Assembly: GCA_037042915.1 (NCBI GenBank)
Contig: CM073194.1
Span: forward strand, 3,596,001-3,660,000
Length of the DNA stretch: 64,000 bases
Source of the DNA: Auricularia sp. M13
Lineage: Eukaryota > Basidiomycota > Agaricomycetes > Auriculariales > Auriculariaceae
Direction: 5' to 3'
Numbering within the stretch: position 1 is the first letter of the stretch; every line of letters begins with the position of its first letter. The notes beneath the pieces are model-generated. The model did not search any database, was not told where the DNA came from, and saw only the letters and a list, made by a program, of their open reading frames with translations. Shown here piece by piece: positions 23,045-33,772 of this stretch. A program made the position numbers and the translations under genes.

Positions 23045-25391
23045 TCACCTGTAGACAATCCTTACCTTGCCCTGCTTCAGCGTGGCAAACCACTTCTCGA
23101 GCACGGCCCAGCTGACACCATACCGCACGCAAAGCATGTCCGAATGATGCTGCCCATCCAGCAGGGGCACCAAATCGTCCGGGGGTACAGCGCCGTCGTC
23201 ATCCTCATTGACAGCAGCGGCGCGGGCGCCGGCATCGGGGCCGCTCCCGGTCGCCAGCCTCGCATCGTCGGGTGAGACGGGCGAGTTCTGCGTCGCGGCG
23301 CGGTGCGCGTCGACGAGGCGTCGCCGCGCCTCGGAGATCGCGCGGAGCTGCGGGTCGTCCAGCACGAGCGGCTGCCGCCCGAGGCCGCCGGAGCGCGGCG
23401 AGCCGGGCACGGGCGTCAGCGCGCCGCGCGCGAGCAGCGACGCGCGCCGGCCCTCGAGCGACCCGGGCAGGCCGGGCGTCGTCGCGGAGCTCAGCCGCCG
23501 CCCGCGCTCGAACCGCGGGTCCGTCGCCGTCGACCCCTTGCGCCGCGGCGTCACCGGCGACGACGTCTCTATCGGCGGCGACGGAATCGCCGGCACCGTG
23601 GCGAACCCGCGCACCGTCGTCACCGGTTTGCTGCTGGCTGTGGCGGCCTCCTGCGTCGAATTGTCTGAACCCGCGGGAGAGACGTTCGCGACGAGGAAGG
23701 GGTAGCGGTGGATACGACGGAGGAAGCCCTGTCGATGGTCAATATTTTGGTTGTGTGCCGTCGCAAATTCTCACCTTAATAACACCGAAACTCACGAACC
23801 GCCGCACGTCGATCCGCTCGACGGTGACACCGGCGCGCTCCATCCAATCCGTCACAGAGGTCCCTCCTGCGAAATGTGTGTACATTTCCAACAACGTGGG
23901 CCAGTCCAAGGGAGCCTGATTCGGGGGTGCAACATAGGCACCGCATTCCAGTATGACCCATTTACTGGTGGCTAGCCACGTCAGAGGCCTGCGCAGGGCG
24001 TAGACGTTTCTATATTGGAATATGTCGATGAGAAGCACCGTCTGGTAGTACCTGCAGACGGTCAGCAAGAGATTTGTGTGGTGTGGCTACATCACAAAAA
24101 CGGGGAAACGCTGAAGCTGGGGTTGGCCAGTAAGAGCGCACTCCTGGCCCTCTCAGATCTCTCAAACTTGTTGGCTCCAATGAGGACAAGCTCTTGGTGC
24201 CCACAGGGCTCTAAAGCCTGTTGCAGCTAGCCAATAAGTTTGAGAGCTCTCAGAGGCCAGGAGCACAGTCTTATTGACCATCTTTCTGCAGCTGTGTTTC
24301 CTTTTCGCGATGCAAGATCGACTGACAGCAAGTGTGAAACGGCCTCCCGCACGAGCCGCACGTCGCAGTCTGCCAATAACGCGATTTTCGCGACGTGATT
24401 GATACCGTCGATATGGGGATAGACCTAAGACCACTGAGACATGATCATGGTGGCGGAAATGGACCTACTCGTTGAATCGTAATGTCCCAGCTGGCATCCG
24501 TACGCTTCCCAAAATCTACCAACGGGACCGGTACTGACCAGTCATGAACCGGTTTCGGATTCGGGAAGAACGGAAAGACCTGCGATCTATGAGGCGAGGC
24601 AGCTTCAACTCGACAGTGGACGTACTTTTAGCTCAAGAGAATTGAACGAGTCGAGCTGAATGCTGGCCTCGGCGTAGTTGTTGAGATCCTCATACAACTG
24701 CTCCAAGATTGCGAGCATGCCCTTTGCAGTTTCGGGAGTGCTCAGGAAGGACGATTCTTGCTGGGACGGATGAATCTTAGTGAAGCTAGGGAAGAGGAAC
24801 ACACCGTACCTCACAGCTCGCCAGCACACGACCCACTTTCCGCACGACGGGCTCATACGGCGCGAGTTCGGCGCTTCGGGCGCCGTCAAAGACGAAGCAG
24901 ACATTGTACTGGAAGAAAGTGCGCTTGTAGGTCGCGTAGCCCTCGACGCGCACAGGAAATCCCAGCACCGCGTGGTTGCGAACGGAAATTGTCAGCAGGC
25001 GACCGCAGAGCTCTCCGGGCGGAAGGACATAAGTTGATATCGATTTAAAGTCGAACAGCGTGTCAGCTGCAGTGGCTATGGACGGTGGCCCGGTGTGTTT
25101 GCGCGGAGACGAGCGCGTGCTGGTCGTGGACACGGAGCGCTCCGGAGACAACGCGGGAGACTGGTTGTGTGAGTGATCCCGCGATTGTGGTTGAGACAGT
25201 TGGGCTTCCGAAAACATCGGCGAGGCGGGCGTGTGCGGCGTTGACTGCCGCTGTGCTGCAGCAGTAGCAGAACTGCTGGCGGCAATGAGGCCTTCGGGCA
25301 CCTGATACACAATCTGGTGACCGTGTTTTTCGTGGAATATCGCATAAAATACGGAGACTATCTTGGGTAGAAAAGTATTGGTTGGCGCCAT
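23045..25391 (-). CDS. NPR2: NPR2, GATOR1/SEACIT subunit (nitrogen permease regulator 2)
   Basis: NPR2 with NPR3 and IML1/DEPDC5 restrains TORC1 when amino acids are scarce. Minus-strand exons 25391-24810, 24760-24626, 24579-24469, 24424-24327, 24051-23775, 23728-23045 give 628 residues. The longin-type N-terminus is clear (LPKIVSVFYAIFHEKHGHQI, VYQVPEG), then a Ser/Pro insert, the strand GFPVRVEGYATYKRTFFQYN, FLSTPETAKGMLAILEQLYE, FPFFPNPKPVHDWSVPVPLV, the winged-helix stretch HIDGINHVAKIALLADCDVR plus YYQTVLLIDIFQY, and the C-terminal LLDGQHHSDMLCVRYGVSW ending GKVRIVYR. Intron 4 (24326-24052, 275 bases) is far longer than the others and carries an inverted repeat. The exon 2 acceptor is set at 24761 because the nearer alternative leaves a 34-base intron. 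Head to head with an F-box-like gene. Confidence 0.92.
24124..24280. repeat. 157-base inverted repeat (MITE-like) inside an NPR2 intron
   Basis: Arms 24124-24176 and 24229-24280 are imperfect inverted copies (about 53 and 52 bases, one indel, most positions matching) around a loop of about 52 bases. It lies wholly within intron 4 of NPR2. I see no clear target-site duplication, so the class is open. Confidence 0.75.
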
Positions 25392-25592
25392 GGTGGTGAG
25401 CGGAGGGCAAGAGCGTGCGGCAACTCCCGTGCGGCCGAACACCTCTTAGCCACAAACCAGCACCTTGCCGACAACGCGTACGCCGAACTGGCGCGTATTG
25501 CTGCGTCTAAGCTATCGTACGAGTGTAGGCGTGCCATAGCGCTTCAGCTCGGCCAGCTCTACCTCGACGCGGGCGAGTCGTTGCTTCCCGCC
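25392..25592. promoter_or_regulatory. Divergent promoter, NPR2 and F-box-like gene
   Basis: About 200 bases between the two start codons. The reading frame of the F-box-like gene stays open leftward through most of it, so part may be coding from an unseen upstream exon. Confidence 0.45.
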
Positions 25593-26648
25593 ATGCGCAC
25601 GCTGCGCCTTGTCTCGCGCACCTGGGCCAAAATCGCCACCGAATTTCTTTTCGAGCTCGTTGCCGTTCGGCCCAGCGAGGCCTCGGCACGAGCACTGTCC
25701 CGGCTGGCGTTTGCCCCGGCGCTCGCGGCGCATGTTCGAATATGCGAGCTCGCGCTGTGCGGGCCTGACGAGCCAGACATCGACGGTAATATCGTCAACC
25801 ACATGTACAACGCCTTTATAATACGCCGCTTCACCAAGCTGCGCGAGCTGACCTTGCTCTTCATCCACGAGTGGACGCCCGACGCGCCGCGCCGCGATGT
25901 CTCGCGCTATGGCGAGCTTCGCAGCGCGGTACTGCTCCAGCTCTTCGACGACCTCGCCCCTCGCGATTTTGCGCACTTACAGTACCTCACACTTCGCACC
26001 GACGCCGCTAGCTTCGTCCACTGCATGCACGAGTTCGACGGCTCGCGCGCAAAAGTGCCACAGCCCATCATCCCGCCGCGTTCCATCCTGCGTCGATTAG
26101 ACAACCTCGTGCATCTTGACCTGTGTCTTTCCCTCGAAGAAGAGGACGGCCGCGCTTACTACGATTACCCTAGTCTGGGCCACTACGTCGCGCGCTTCGT
26201 CGGCTCCGCGTCCCAGGAGCGTCTGCGCACGCTCTCGATCTCGTTCAACGCGTCGCCGAATTGGCGGCTGCGTCAATACAACCACGTCCAAGCACCGTTT
26301 CTCGACCGGATATCGCTTCCTCGCCTGCAGGATCTATTCCTCGAGGATATGTTTATATCTTCCATGGAGCTCAGCGACTTTGTCGTCGAGCACATGCAGC
26401 CAAAGTACAAGCTCCGGAACGTCCACATCGCCGGCGTCCTCATGCCCATACCCCCCCTGGAACCACGACACAATGACCTCGGGGGCTGGGCACAGTTTTG
26501 CCGGGATCTGTCGCCCTACAAGAACAAGCCGCTGATAGAGTTCGAGTCGATCGGGTACGAGAATGGTGCCCCGCTTCGCCAATTGGACTACGAGTGGTTA
26601 CAAAAGACCATGCCGCCGCCGCCCGTGGGAGAAATAATCGAGAGGTGA
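25593..26648 (+). CDS. F-box/LRR-like protein, N-terminus possibly incomplete
   Basis: Single exon from ATG 25593, 351 residues. It opens with TLRLVSRTWAKIATEFLF, the second half of an F-box-like helix pair as found in the many Agaricomycete F-box proteins, followed by leucine-rich repeat-like segments (FTKLRELTLLFIHEW, FAHLQYLTLRTD, LDNLVHLDLCLSLEE, LPRLQDLFLEDMFIS, YKLRNVHIAG). F-box proteins act as substrate receptors of SCF ubiquitin ligases, and in mushrooms form large fast-evolving families. The frame remains open at least 200 bases upstream without an ATG, so either the protein really starts inside the F-box or an upstream exon supplies the first helix. No target can be predicted. Confidence 0.7.
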   Translation: MRTLRLVSRTWAKIATEFLFELVAVRPSEASARALSRLAFAPALAAHVRICELALCGPDEPDIDGNIVNHMYNAFIIRRFTKLRELTLLFIHEWTPDAPRRDVSRYGELRSAVLLQLFDDLAPRDFAHLQYLTLRTDAASFVHCMHEFDGSRAKVPQPIIPPRSILRRLDNLVHLDLCLSLEEEDGRAYYDYPSLGHYVARFVGSASQERLRTLSISFNASPNWRLRQYNHVQAPFLDRISLPRLQDLFLEDMFISSMELSDFVVEHMQPKYKLRNVHIAGVLMPIPPLEPRHNDLGGWAQFCRDLSPYKNKPLIEFESIGYENGAPLRQLDYEWLQKTMPPPPVGEIIER

Positions 26649-28263
26649 TGCTGGTTTCAGCATCCCAAAGCTGTCGTGCCTATTTGTATTTGCCTGCTCT
26701 CCCGGGATTGTGTCGTATGCTTTCGTGTTGTCCTGCTGTAGCGCTGGCTAGTTGCTTCATCGATACTGACTATAATCTCACTGAACGAACATTATCTCGT
26801 ACAGGGCAACTGACCTTCATGCTCTGTAAATTGTCATGGATTCACAGGTACTTTACCAATATTCGCATATGCACGTGACACTGGGAGCAAGGCCGAGGAT
26901 CCCTTGAGTATATATTGAGTATCCCGACTTGACATTCAGATGAATGTCACGAGTTTCCCAAGAGTATCATATCCTGAACTACTCCAAAGATACTCAATGC
27001 ATATGGTAATATATTGGATGAGTATCCCTTGAGACCCAGATATTCTCATGAGATACTCTTCCAATATACTACCTTGTGCATTGAGTATCTCTCGAGTAGT
27101 TCAGGATATGATACTCTTGGGAAACTCCTGACATTCATCTGAATGTCAAGTTGGGATACTCAATAGATACTCAAGGGATCCTCGGCCTTGCTCCCAGTGT
27201 GACCTCCGCGCGCTGGCGGCTGCTTCCGCGCTTTTAGCAGCTTTTTCCACACGTTGCAGACCGAAGCGCGTACAAGTTATGCTGGTCAGTAGCCAACATG
27301 TCCACGCCTGCCTGTTTGGCTTGCGCTCCACGCACACGCACAAATACGGTCTGAGCGCCAGCGCTGGCCCTGCTGCTCTCGTTGCGCAGCGTCTCCGACG
27401 ATGCGTATCGCAACACTCTCATCTCGGATCTTTGTCAGTGCCGCATTGGCGAGCAGACCAGCGCTTGGAAGGCCCACGTCCTGCTTGCTGTCAAGCGCCT
27501 TTTTCACACGACCACGACCGCTCGCCATTGAGTCCACCATTGCGCGCATACAGTAACAGCGGTGTCACTCACGACCTTAGATCCATCCCGAGCTTCGAGC
27601 AGCTGGCGCAAGGAGTCCATTTGCATAGACTCCCGTGCCACGCCTTGCGCTTTCACAGTGTCTAGGCAGATATCTGCTGCCCATATAACACGGGGGTGCA
27701 CTTGCGCAGTCCAACATCTACTTACGGGCTGCAGAGCTCCAGTCTACACCCCTTACAGGCTATTAGGAATATCAGACAAGGCCAGTTTGACTGCAAATAC
27801 CTTGACTCGACGGCCCCCAGCCGCGCAGCGACGTCGCGCTTGCATCCCGCGTCGTGGCTACATCGAGCGCGACCGCCGTCAAACGCCCGCTCCGCTCGCC
27901 CCCATGCCCGTCTCGAGTCGTAGTACGTCGCAATCCAGTTCGATGATTAAAACGCGCGCAGCAACGTCAAACTTGCATTTCGCTGCCTTCCACTGGAAAG
28001 CATCTCGCCGCTTAGCGTGCCCAAGAACGCAAGTACGAGCGCGCAGATTTCTTCAGAGATCCCAGGCGGGCTTGCAGCCCTCCAGCGGTATTGACTCCAG
28101 GATCATGTCAGCGCTGTCTCAGTGTCTGCGTCCGACCTTGTCCGACCCTTGGGTATTTTTGTTGATCAAAGCCACGCGATCCGGATCTAAAGCGATAAGC
28201 GCGTTTCAAGTCCCGCCGGCTATTCTTGGCGGACGACCTCATCTTTCTCCTGCTAGTGCTACC
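26649..28263. other. Intergenic region containing a foldback MITE
   Basis: The MITE occupies 26879-27199. The rest (27203-28263) has scattered open frames but no gene that I can support; its right end is the promoter of the C2-domain gene. Confidence 0.5.
26879..27199. mobile_element. Foldback MITE, 321 bases, CACTA-like ends
   Basis: The element starts CACTGGGAGC and ends in its exact inverse GCTCCCAGTG. It is flanked by a TGA direct repeat (26876-26878 and 27200-27202). Nearly the whole element is palindromic: the two halves match as inverted copies over about 140-150 bases with few mismatches. CACT(A/G) ends and 3-base target duplications are hallmarks of the CACTA (CMC/EnSpm) superfamily, so it is probably a non-autonomous derivative. 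It has no coding capacity. High similarity between the arms suggests a recent or gene-converted insertion. It lies 3' of the F-box-like gene. Confidence 0.85.
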
Positions 28264-30028
28264 ATGTCTCTGCTTCGCGAGCTCGGGCACGAGATCTCCG
28301 CGACGGTGCACGCGCAGGCTCACCGCACGCGTGAGCACCTGCACGCCGCGCACGAGGTCGCGCACCAGGCCAAAGAAGCCGTGACGGACGGGCACAGCGA
28401 CGACCCGGACGCCGTGCCCGCGTACGCTTATGATCTCGAATTTCGCTTCATCGGCGCGTCTGGCCTGCCGCAGATGGACGTTGGAGGACTGTGCGATCCG
28501 TATTTTGTTGCGAATTTGGACGGAAAGATTCACTATACGTGAGTACAGTCCTGAGTACTGAGCACGTCATGACGCTATATATACTGACCGTAAATTAGGT
28601 CCTCGATACAGACGCATACTCTCACGCCTGTTTGGAACGAACATTGGAAGATCAAGAACGTCCCCTCGACGGCGAAGCTGACGGTTAAAGTCTACGACAA
28701 GGACGACGGCACGGTCCGCGACGACTATATTGGATCGTTTACAACTACGATTGAGAAGGGCGCTCGTGAATTCAGGATCGAAAGCTCCTCAAATGCGCAA
28801 ATGGGAACAATGTGGATGGAGGTATGCAACATGAGCCCAGGAATTCTCAAAGCTCACGTGAATTGCAGACAAAGCTCACACCCACCCGCGTGCCAGACAC
28901 GCCTTTGTACACGTTCGATGGACCCGTCGCCTTCTCGCGCCATTTCAGTTCGGCAATCGGGCTGTTCACGGGCCAGTGGCAGGGCGATGTGGACAAGTCG
29001 CAACTAATGTCCACGCTGGCGAACCAGCACAAAGAGAGCGACGAGGACACGCCGATGCCGCCGCAGACGGAGCGCCAACAGGTGTCGGCAGAGGAGCGCA
29101 TGAGACGGCACGCGTACTCGACGTGGAAGGTGCATCTCAAGGGCGTCCCGACGTTCTTCGGCGACGCGACGCAGCACTGGCTCACCGACTACCCGAATGC
29201 GCGCTCGATCTTTGCGGGCCCCGCGGTAGTCCGCGCGAGCATCCGCTCGGCGCACCGCATCCTGTACGCGCGCACGACGCTCAACGAGTTCGGCCTGATC
29301 AACAACGCGGACGACTTTTGGCGCGAACTCGCGCCGCAGGAGCGCCGCCAGGCTATCGAGTCCGAGCCCGCGGGCCACTCAGCCAATCCGACGACGCACT
29401 CGAGCAAGGTGCCTTGGCTCGTCAAACCCGCGACATACACGTACATCATAGGTCAGTTGGTCGCGTAATGCACGCACAAAACGCGAACTCATCGACAACA
29501 GGCAACGACGACATGCTGCGCTTCTCCGAGACGGGTGCACGATTCTTCGCGGACTTTGCGAGCAAGCACGCGCTGCACGCGTGCTGCGCCGAGACGGTGC
29601 GCTACTCGGGCGAGTTCCACCCGCGGCCGCTCGTCGACGGAGGCTGGGCGGGCCTCGGCGGGCGTCTCCCGCCCGAGGACGTCGAGTGGGAGCTGTGGAT
29701 CGACAACGCGAGCGGGACATACGGCCCGGACCCGAAGCTGCTGCCCGCACTGCAGAAGACACTCGAGTACAACTTCCCCGGCATCAAGGTCCGCACGTTC
29801 CACTTCAAGGACGCCGAGCTTGCGAAGAGCAAGAAGGACGTGCTCGACTACGCCCAGAACAAGCCCAACCTCACCCGTACGCCCAGCCAGGCGCGCGAGG
29901 AGGCGCCCACCGAGGAAACCGTGCATGCCGGTGAGGCGGCGACGGACAAGCCGGACGACGAGCAGCCCGACACGCCGCCTGTGCCGCCTCCCAAGGACGA
30001 TGGCGAGCAGAAGCATCCTCATGAATAA
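28264..30028 (+). CDS. C2-domain protein, copy A
   Basis: Exons 28264-28538, 28599-28821, 28869-29451, 29502-30028 give 535 residues. The N-terminal 55 residues are amphipathic and charged (HAQAHRTREHLHAAHEV). A C2 domain follows (about 58-165): YDLEFRFIGASGLPQMD, DPYFVANLDGK, TLTPVWNEHWKI, VKVYDKDDGTVRDDYIG. The Asp residues in DPY and in YDKDDG are those that bind Ca2+ in C2 domains, so Ca2+-dependent lipid binding is likely. The following 300 residues (MRRHAYSTWKVHLKGVPTFF, SIRSAHRILYARTTLNEFG, FHPRPLVDGGWAGLGG, WELWIDNASGTYGPDPKLLP) are shared with copy B but not recognised. The C-terminus is Pro/Glu-rich and unique to this copy. Copy B lies tail to tail 275 bases away. Confidence 0.85.
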
Positions 30029-30303
30029 GTCTGCAGAGATGACGATAACTTATACTCTTCGACGCCTTATATGGACACTGTACTGACTGCTGCCTCCCTG
30101 TACCGCCTGCGAACTTGTATGCCTGTAATTCTGAACTCTTATGAATCAAATGCAAATAATCCGAATCATCTGAGGTACGATTATTACCTAAGAGGCGATT
30201 GTACAGTTACATGAAGGACGCGACTAAAGTACTGTACATGACAAATGCGTGGTACATACAAGCGTAGATACTGATATATTATCATGCCACAGTCGCAGCG
30301 GCA

Positions 30304-31990
30304 TCACGCAGTGCCGTTCACGGCGGCCGCACCCTGCTCCGCGTCAGCAGTGCCCACGACATCCTGCAACTCACTGCCCGTGTGCAGCAGATTCGGCTTA
30401 TTCAGCGCGTAATCACGCATGTCCTTCTTGCTCTGCGCGAGCTCCTCGTCCTTGTAATCAAACACGCGCACGCGGAGGCCGGGGAAGTTGTACTCCAGCA
30501 GCGCCTTCAGCTTGGGCAGCAGAGCGGGGTCGGGACCGTAGGTTCCCTGCACTCATGCGGCGTGAGAAAACGATATGTACGGTGGGGAGGAAAACGCACG
30601 GAGGCATTGTCGATCCACAGCTCCCACTCGCAGTCGTCCGGGGGCAGGTGCCCACCGAGGCTCGCCCAGCCGCCGTCGACGAGCGGCCGCGCGTGGAACT
30701 CGCCGGCGTAGCGCACGGTCTCGGAGACGCATGCGTGCAGCGCGTGCTTGCTCGCAAAGTCCGTCAGGAACGCCGCGCCCGTCTCGGAGAAGCGGAAGCG
30801 CTCGCCCTCGTCGATCACGTAGGTGTACAGCACGGGCTTGACGAGCCATGAGCTCGCCACCTTGTCCTTCGGTGCGACGGCGAGGGGGTTGCTGGATAAC
30901 CGCGGCTCGGTGGCGAGGGCCAGCTGGCGGTCCTGCGGCGCGAGCTGGCGCCAGAGGTCGTCCGCGTCGGCGACGAAGCCGAAGTCGTTCATCGTTGAGC
31001 GCGCGTAGAGGATGCGATGTGCTGAGCGGATGCCCGCGCGCACGACGGGCGGGCCCGTGAAGATAGCGCGCGCGGCGGGATAGTCAACAAGCCAGTGCTG
31101 GTGCGCGTCGCCGAAGAAGAGTGGCACGCCCTTCAGGTGGAACTTCCACGTCGAGTAGACGTGCCGCCGCATGCGCTCCTGCGATGATAGCGGCTGCGCC
31201 GCTGAGGCAGGTGGCATCGGCGACGTCTGGTCTGCAGGGACGGCGCCCTCGGGCAGCGTGGCGAGGAACGCGGTCTTGTCGCCCAGCCCCGAGTCGCGCA
31301 CGCCTGCAAACCGGCCGAGCGCGATGCTCGAGTGTCGCGAGAAGTTGACGGGGCCGTCGAACGTATATTGCGCCGTGTCTGGTGTTACGGTCGGCGTTGT
31401 TTTAATCTGCGGGGAAGGTTGAGAAGGCCAACGGGTTCAGTTGTCATGCGGGGGGCTGACCTCGAAGAACATGGTCCCCTTCTCTGCTTTAGAGGAGGCT
31501 ACAATCTTGCACTCCTGCAACCCGTCTTTTATGGGAATCTTGAAGGAGCCAATGTAGTCGTCCAGCGTCGTGCCGTCGTCCTTGTCGTATACTTTGACCT
31601 CGAGCATCGCCGTCTCCGGCACATTCTTCACAAACCACTGCTCGTTCCAGACCGGCGTCAGCGTATGCGGCTGCACAGAAGACCTGGCCACGCGGTAAGC
31701 GCAGTGAACGCAGTATACGAGTGCTGAGGAACGCACTTGTACTCGATCTTGCCGTCGATGCTAGCCACAAAGTACGGGTCCGACAGCGCCGCAAAGTCCA
31801 TGGCGGGCAGCCCAGACGCGCCAATGAAGCGAAACGCCAGGTCGTACGCATACGCCGGGGGTCCGTCTGGGTCGGCGCCGCCCTCTGTCGCGTCTACGGC
31901 GTCCTTCTTGCGGCCGAGCGAGTTGACGCGCTGATGGAGGATGTGCGCGTGCTCGCGCGCGCGGTGCGATATCATGTTGAGCAGCGACAT
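30304..31990 (-). CDS. C2-domain protein, copy B, inverted paralogue of copy A
   Basis: Minus-strand exons 31990-31737, 31683-31461, 31406-30600, 30546-30304 give 508 residues. The C2 domain (YDLAFRFIGASGLPAMD, DPYFVASIDGK, TLTPVWNEQWF, VKVYDKDDGTTLDDYIG) keeps the presumed Ca2+ ligands, and the long unknown region matches copy A throughout (RSAHRILYARSTMNDFG, WELWIDNASGTYGPDPALLP). The first two intron positions and the 223-base second exon are identical to copy A. After that the copies differ: copy A has an intron after YTYIIG that is missing here, and this copy has one within IDNAS/GTYG that copy A lacks. The start ATG follows a TATATA at 32031-32036. Copy A's Pro/Glu-rich tail is absent. 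Confidence 0.85.
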
Positions 31991-32836
31991 AGTCACGGTG
32001 ATGGGGAGCGGGCTGGGGGCGCCGCGAGCCTATATAGGCCTTCCTAAGTCATGGCGCTGCTTTAGATTTTGCACCGGCTGCCGGCGAAAGGCTGTGATCG
32101 GTGTGCCAGCGGCCGCCCACGAAGCGCGCACGATTGACCATGAATTTTGACGTGATGATGGAAGCAGCAAGGAAGTGCGTTCACCAGGGAGACGAGAGCT
32201 CCTGCGAGGCTGACGCTCTCGGGCCGTGCATTTTTACTTTTACCAGGTCCCGTACCGAACGTTTCTCAATACCCCTGAGACAGACCGGGGATTTTTCCCG
32301 TACTTATTTCTAGTTGAGACACGCAGACAGCGAACCGCAGCCTCCACGTGCTCAACCAAATGCTCAAGCAGGCTGTGTGGATTGCCTGCCGACGGCGGCA
32401 CAAACGGAATCCAGGATTTGCAATTGATGGCCCGTGCAAAAAGCCCATCGAATTCTTGCAGCGCCTTGGCAATACTTACTATTATGACCCTCCCAAGGCA
32501 CTCCTCTCGTTCTCCTTAAATTTCTCAGGAAACGGAATATTTCGAGGCCATGTACCAACCCAGAAGGTTTCGGGAAGGGCCGCCTCGTCGAAGCCCAGAA
32601 ACATCCTGTCCAACGTCGCACAGGCAGGTACTTACTGTAACTGTACGGATCCGTGCGATACGCGATGTCTTCGCTGATCATGAAGTCTAGGTTATTCTCA
32701 GGCGACTGACACGATGGGAATACTCAGGGTACGTGCGTCCATATGAGAGTGAACTGACGGATGAAGGTTGTTATGAATAGTGACGAGAAACCACTGTTCT
32801 TGTTGCAGATATTCGGCAGTACAGGGAGTACATGAT
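31991..32836. other. Intergenic region
   Basis: Promoter of C2 copy B (TATATA at 32031-32036, minus strand) and 3' side of the H2A gene. A minus-strand frame at 32364-32681 was considered and not accepted. No other gene seen. Confidence 0.45.
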
Positions 32837-33772
32837 TCAGCGAGATTTCCTGCGTGGCGCGCCTCTGTGACAGCAAAGATGAGCACCAACTTGATGTGAA
32901 ACATGATCGTGCGACGCACGATTCGACGAGGAGACGAGGAGCGTCTTTTTGCACAAAGCCAAGAACAGGGACGAAACCACCCTGTAGATGCGACCTCAGA
33001 GTCTACAGCAGCCTCTCTCGTTGATTAATCTACTCACTTCGGGAAAGATGACACTGGTAGGGACGAGTCGGACGAACCTAGAACGCTCCAAGATTAGTCT
33101 CAACACAAAGTAATGAACGAATCCAACTCACTCTTCGTCGTTGCGCGCGGCAAGGCTCACGTGCCGCGGCGAGATGCGCTTGCGATTGAGCTGGTGCGCG
33201 GCGTTTCCGGACAGCTCGAGCAGCTCCGCGATGAGGTACTCCAGCACAGCCGTCAAGTACACTACAGCAGCGAACGATGAATCAGCATTCTGCAACTGGA
33301 TGAAGTCCCTCAAGTTTCGAAAGTACGCACCAGCCGCGGTATCGGTGATGCGCTCGGCGTAGCGCCCGCGCTTGAGGCATCCGCGGATGCGAGGGACGGC
33401 GAAGATGAGGCCCGCGCGGTCAGTCTTGCTGATCCTCGTAATAGGCACTGAAGTGGGAATGTGCGTCTTTCCCTTCCCCTTGCCGGGAACTGTCTTGCTA
33501 CCCTGGTAGCCTGGCACCGTCTTGCGGGCGATGTTCACGCGTTTGGCAGGGGGCGCGGGGCGAGTCGGAGGCGGCGCGACTGTAGATTGAGATGAACGCG
33601 GAGGCGTCGGCGCGGGCGACTCAGGCTGTCTGCCACCGTCGTCGAGCTCGGTCCCGTGCGTCAGGTGGGAGGTGCCCGTGTCGGGCGAGGTTTTGAAGGT
33701 GTGCGTGTCCAACTCATCCTCCAAAATGATGTCGGATGCGGCGCAGGGGTCGTTGGGCTCAGTCTCAGACAT
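32837..33772 (-). CDS. Divergent histone H2A with about 115-residue N-terminal extension
   Basis: Minus-strand exons 33772-33331, 33261-33132, 33077-33038, 32981-32920, 32864-32837 give 233 residues, against about 130 for ordinary H2A. Residues 1-113 are disordered: acidic at first, then Pro/Ser/Thr-rich, then basic ([19 protein letters not shown]). The histone fold starts at [20 protein letters not shown] and runs through [35 protein letters not shown] and [16 protein letters not shown]. The six acidic-patch residues of H2A (in LEY, AEL, LEL and NDEE) are kept. The docking domain becomes [20 protein letters not shown], matching the usual QGGV(L/I)P segment. The last intron (32919-32865) is inferred; without it the frame runs on about 80 residues. 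No SQ motif is visible at the end. Probably a variant H2A rather than the bulk one. Confidence 0.8.

Noticed and set aside
27562-28263. Upstream extension of the C2 copy A frame to 27562
   Set aside because: The extra 234 codons are low in coding character, lack counterparts in copy B, and the ATG at 28264 aligns with the start of copy B.
32364-32681. Minus-strand frame starting MISEDIAYRTDPYSYSK
   Set aside because: I could not match it to a family or build consistent exons around it; a gene fragment is possible but not supportable.
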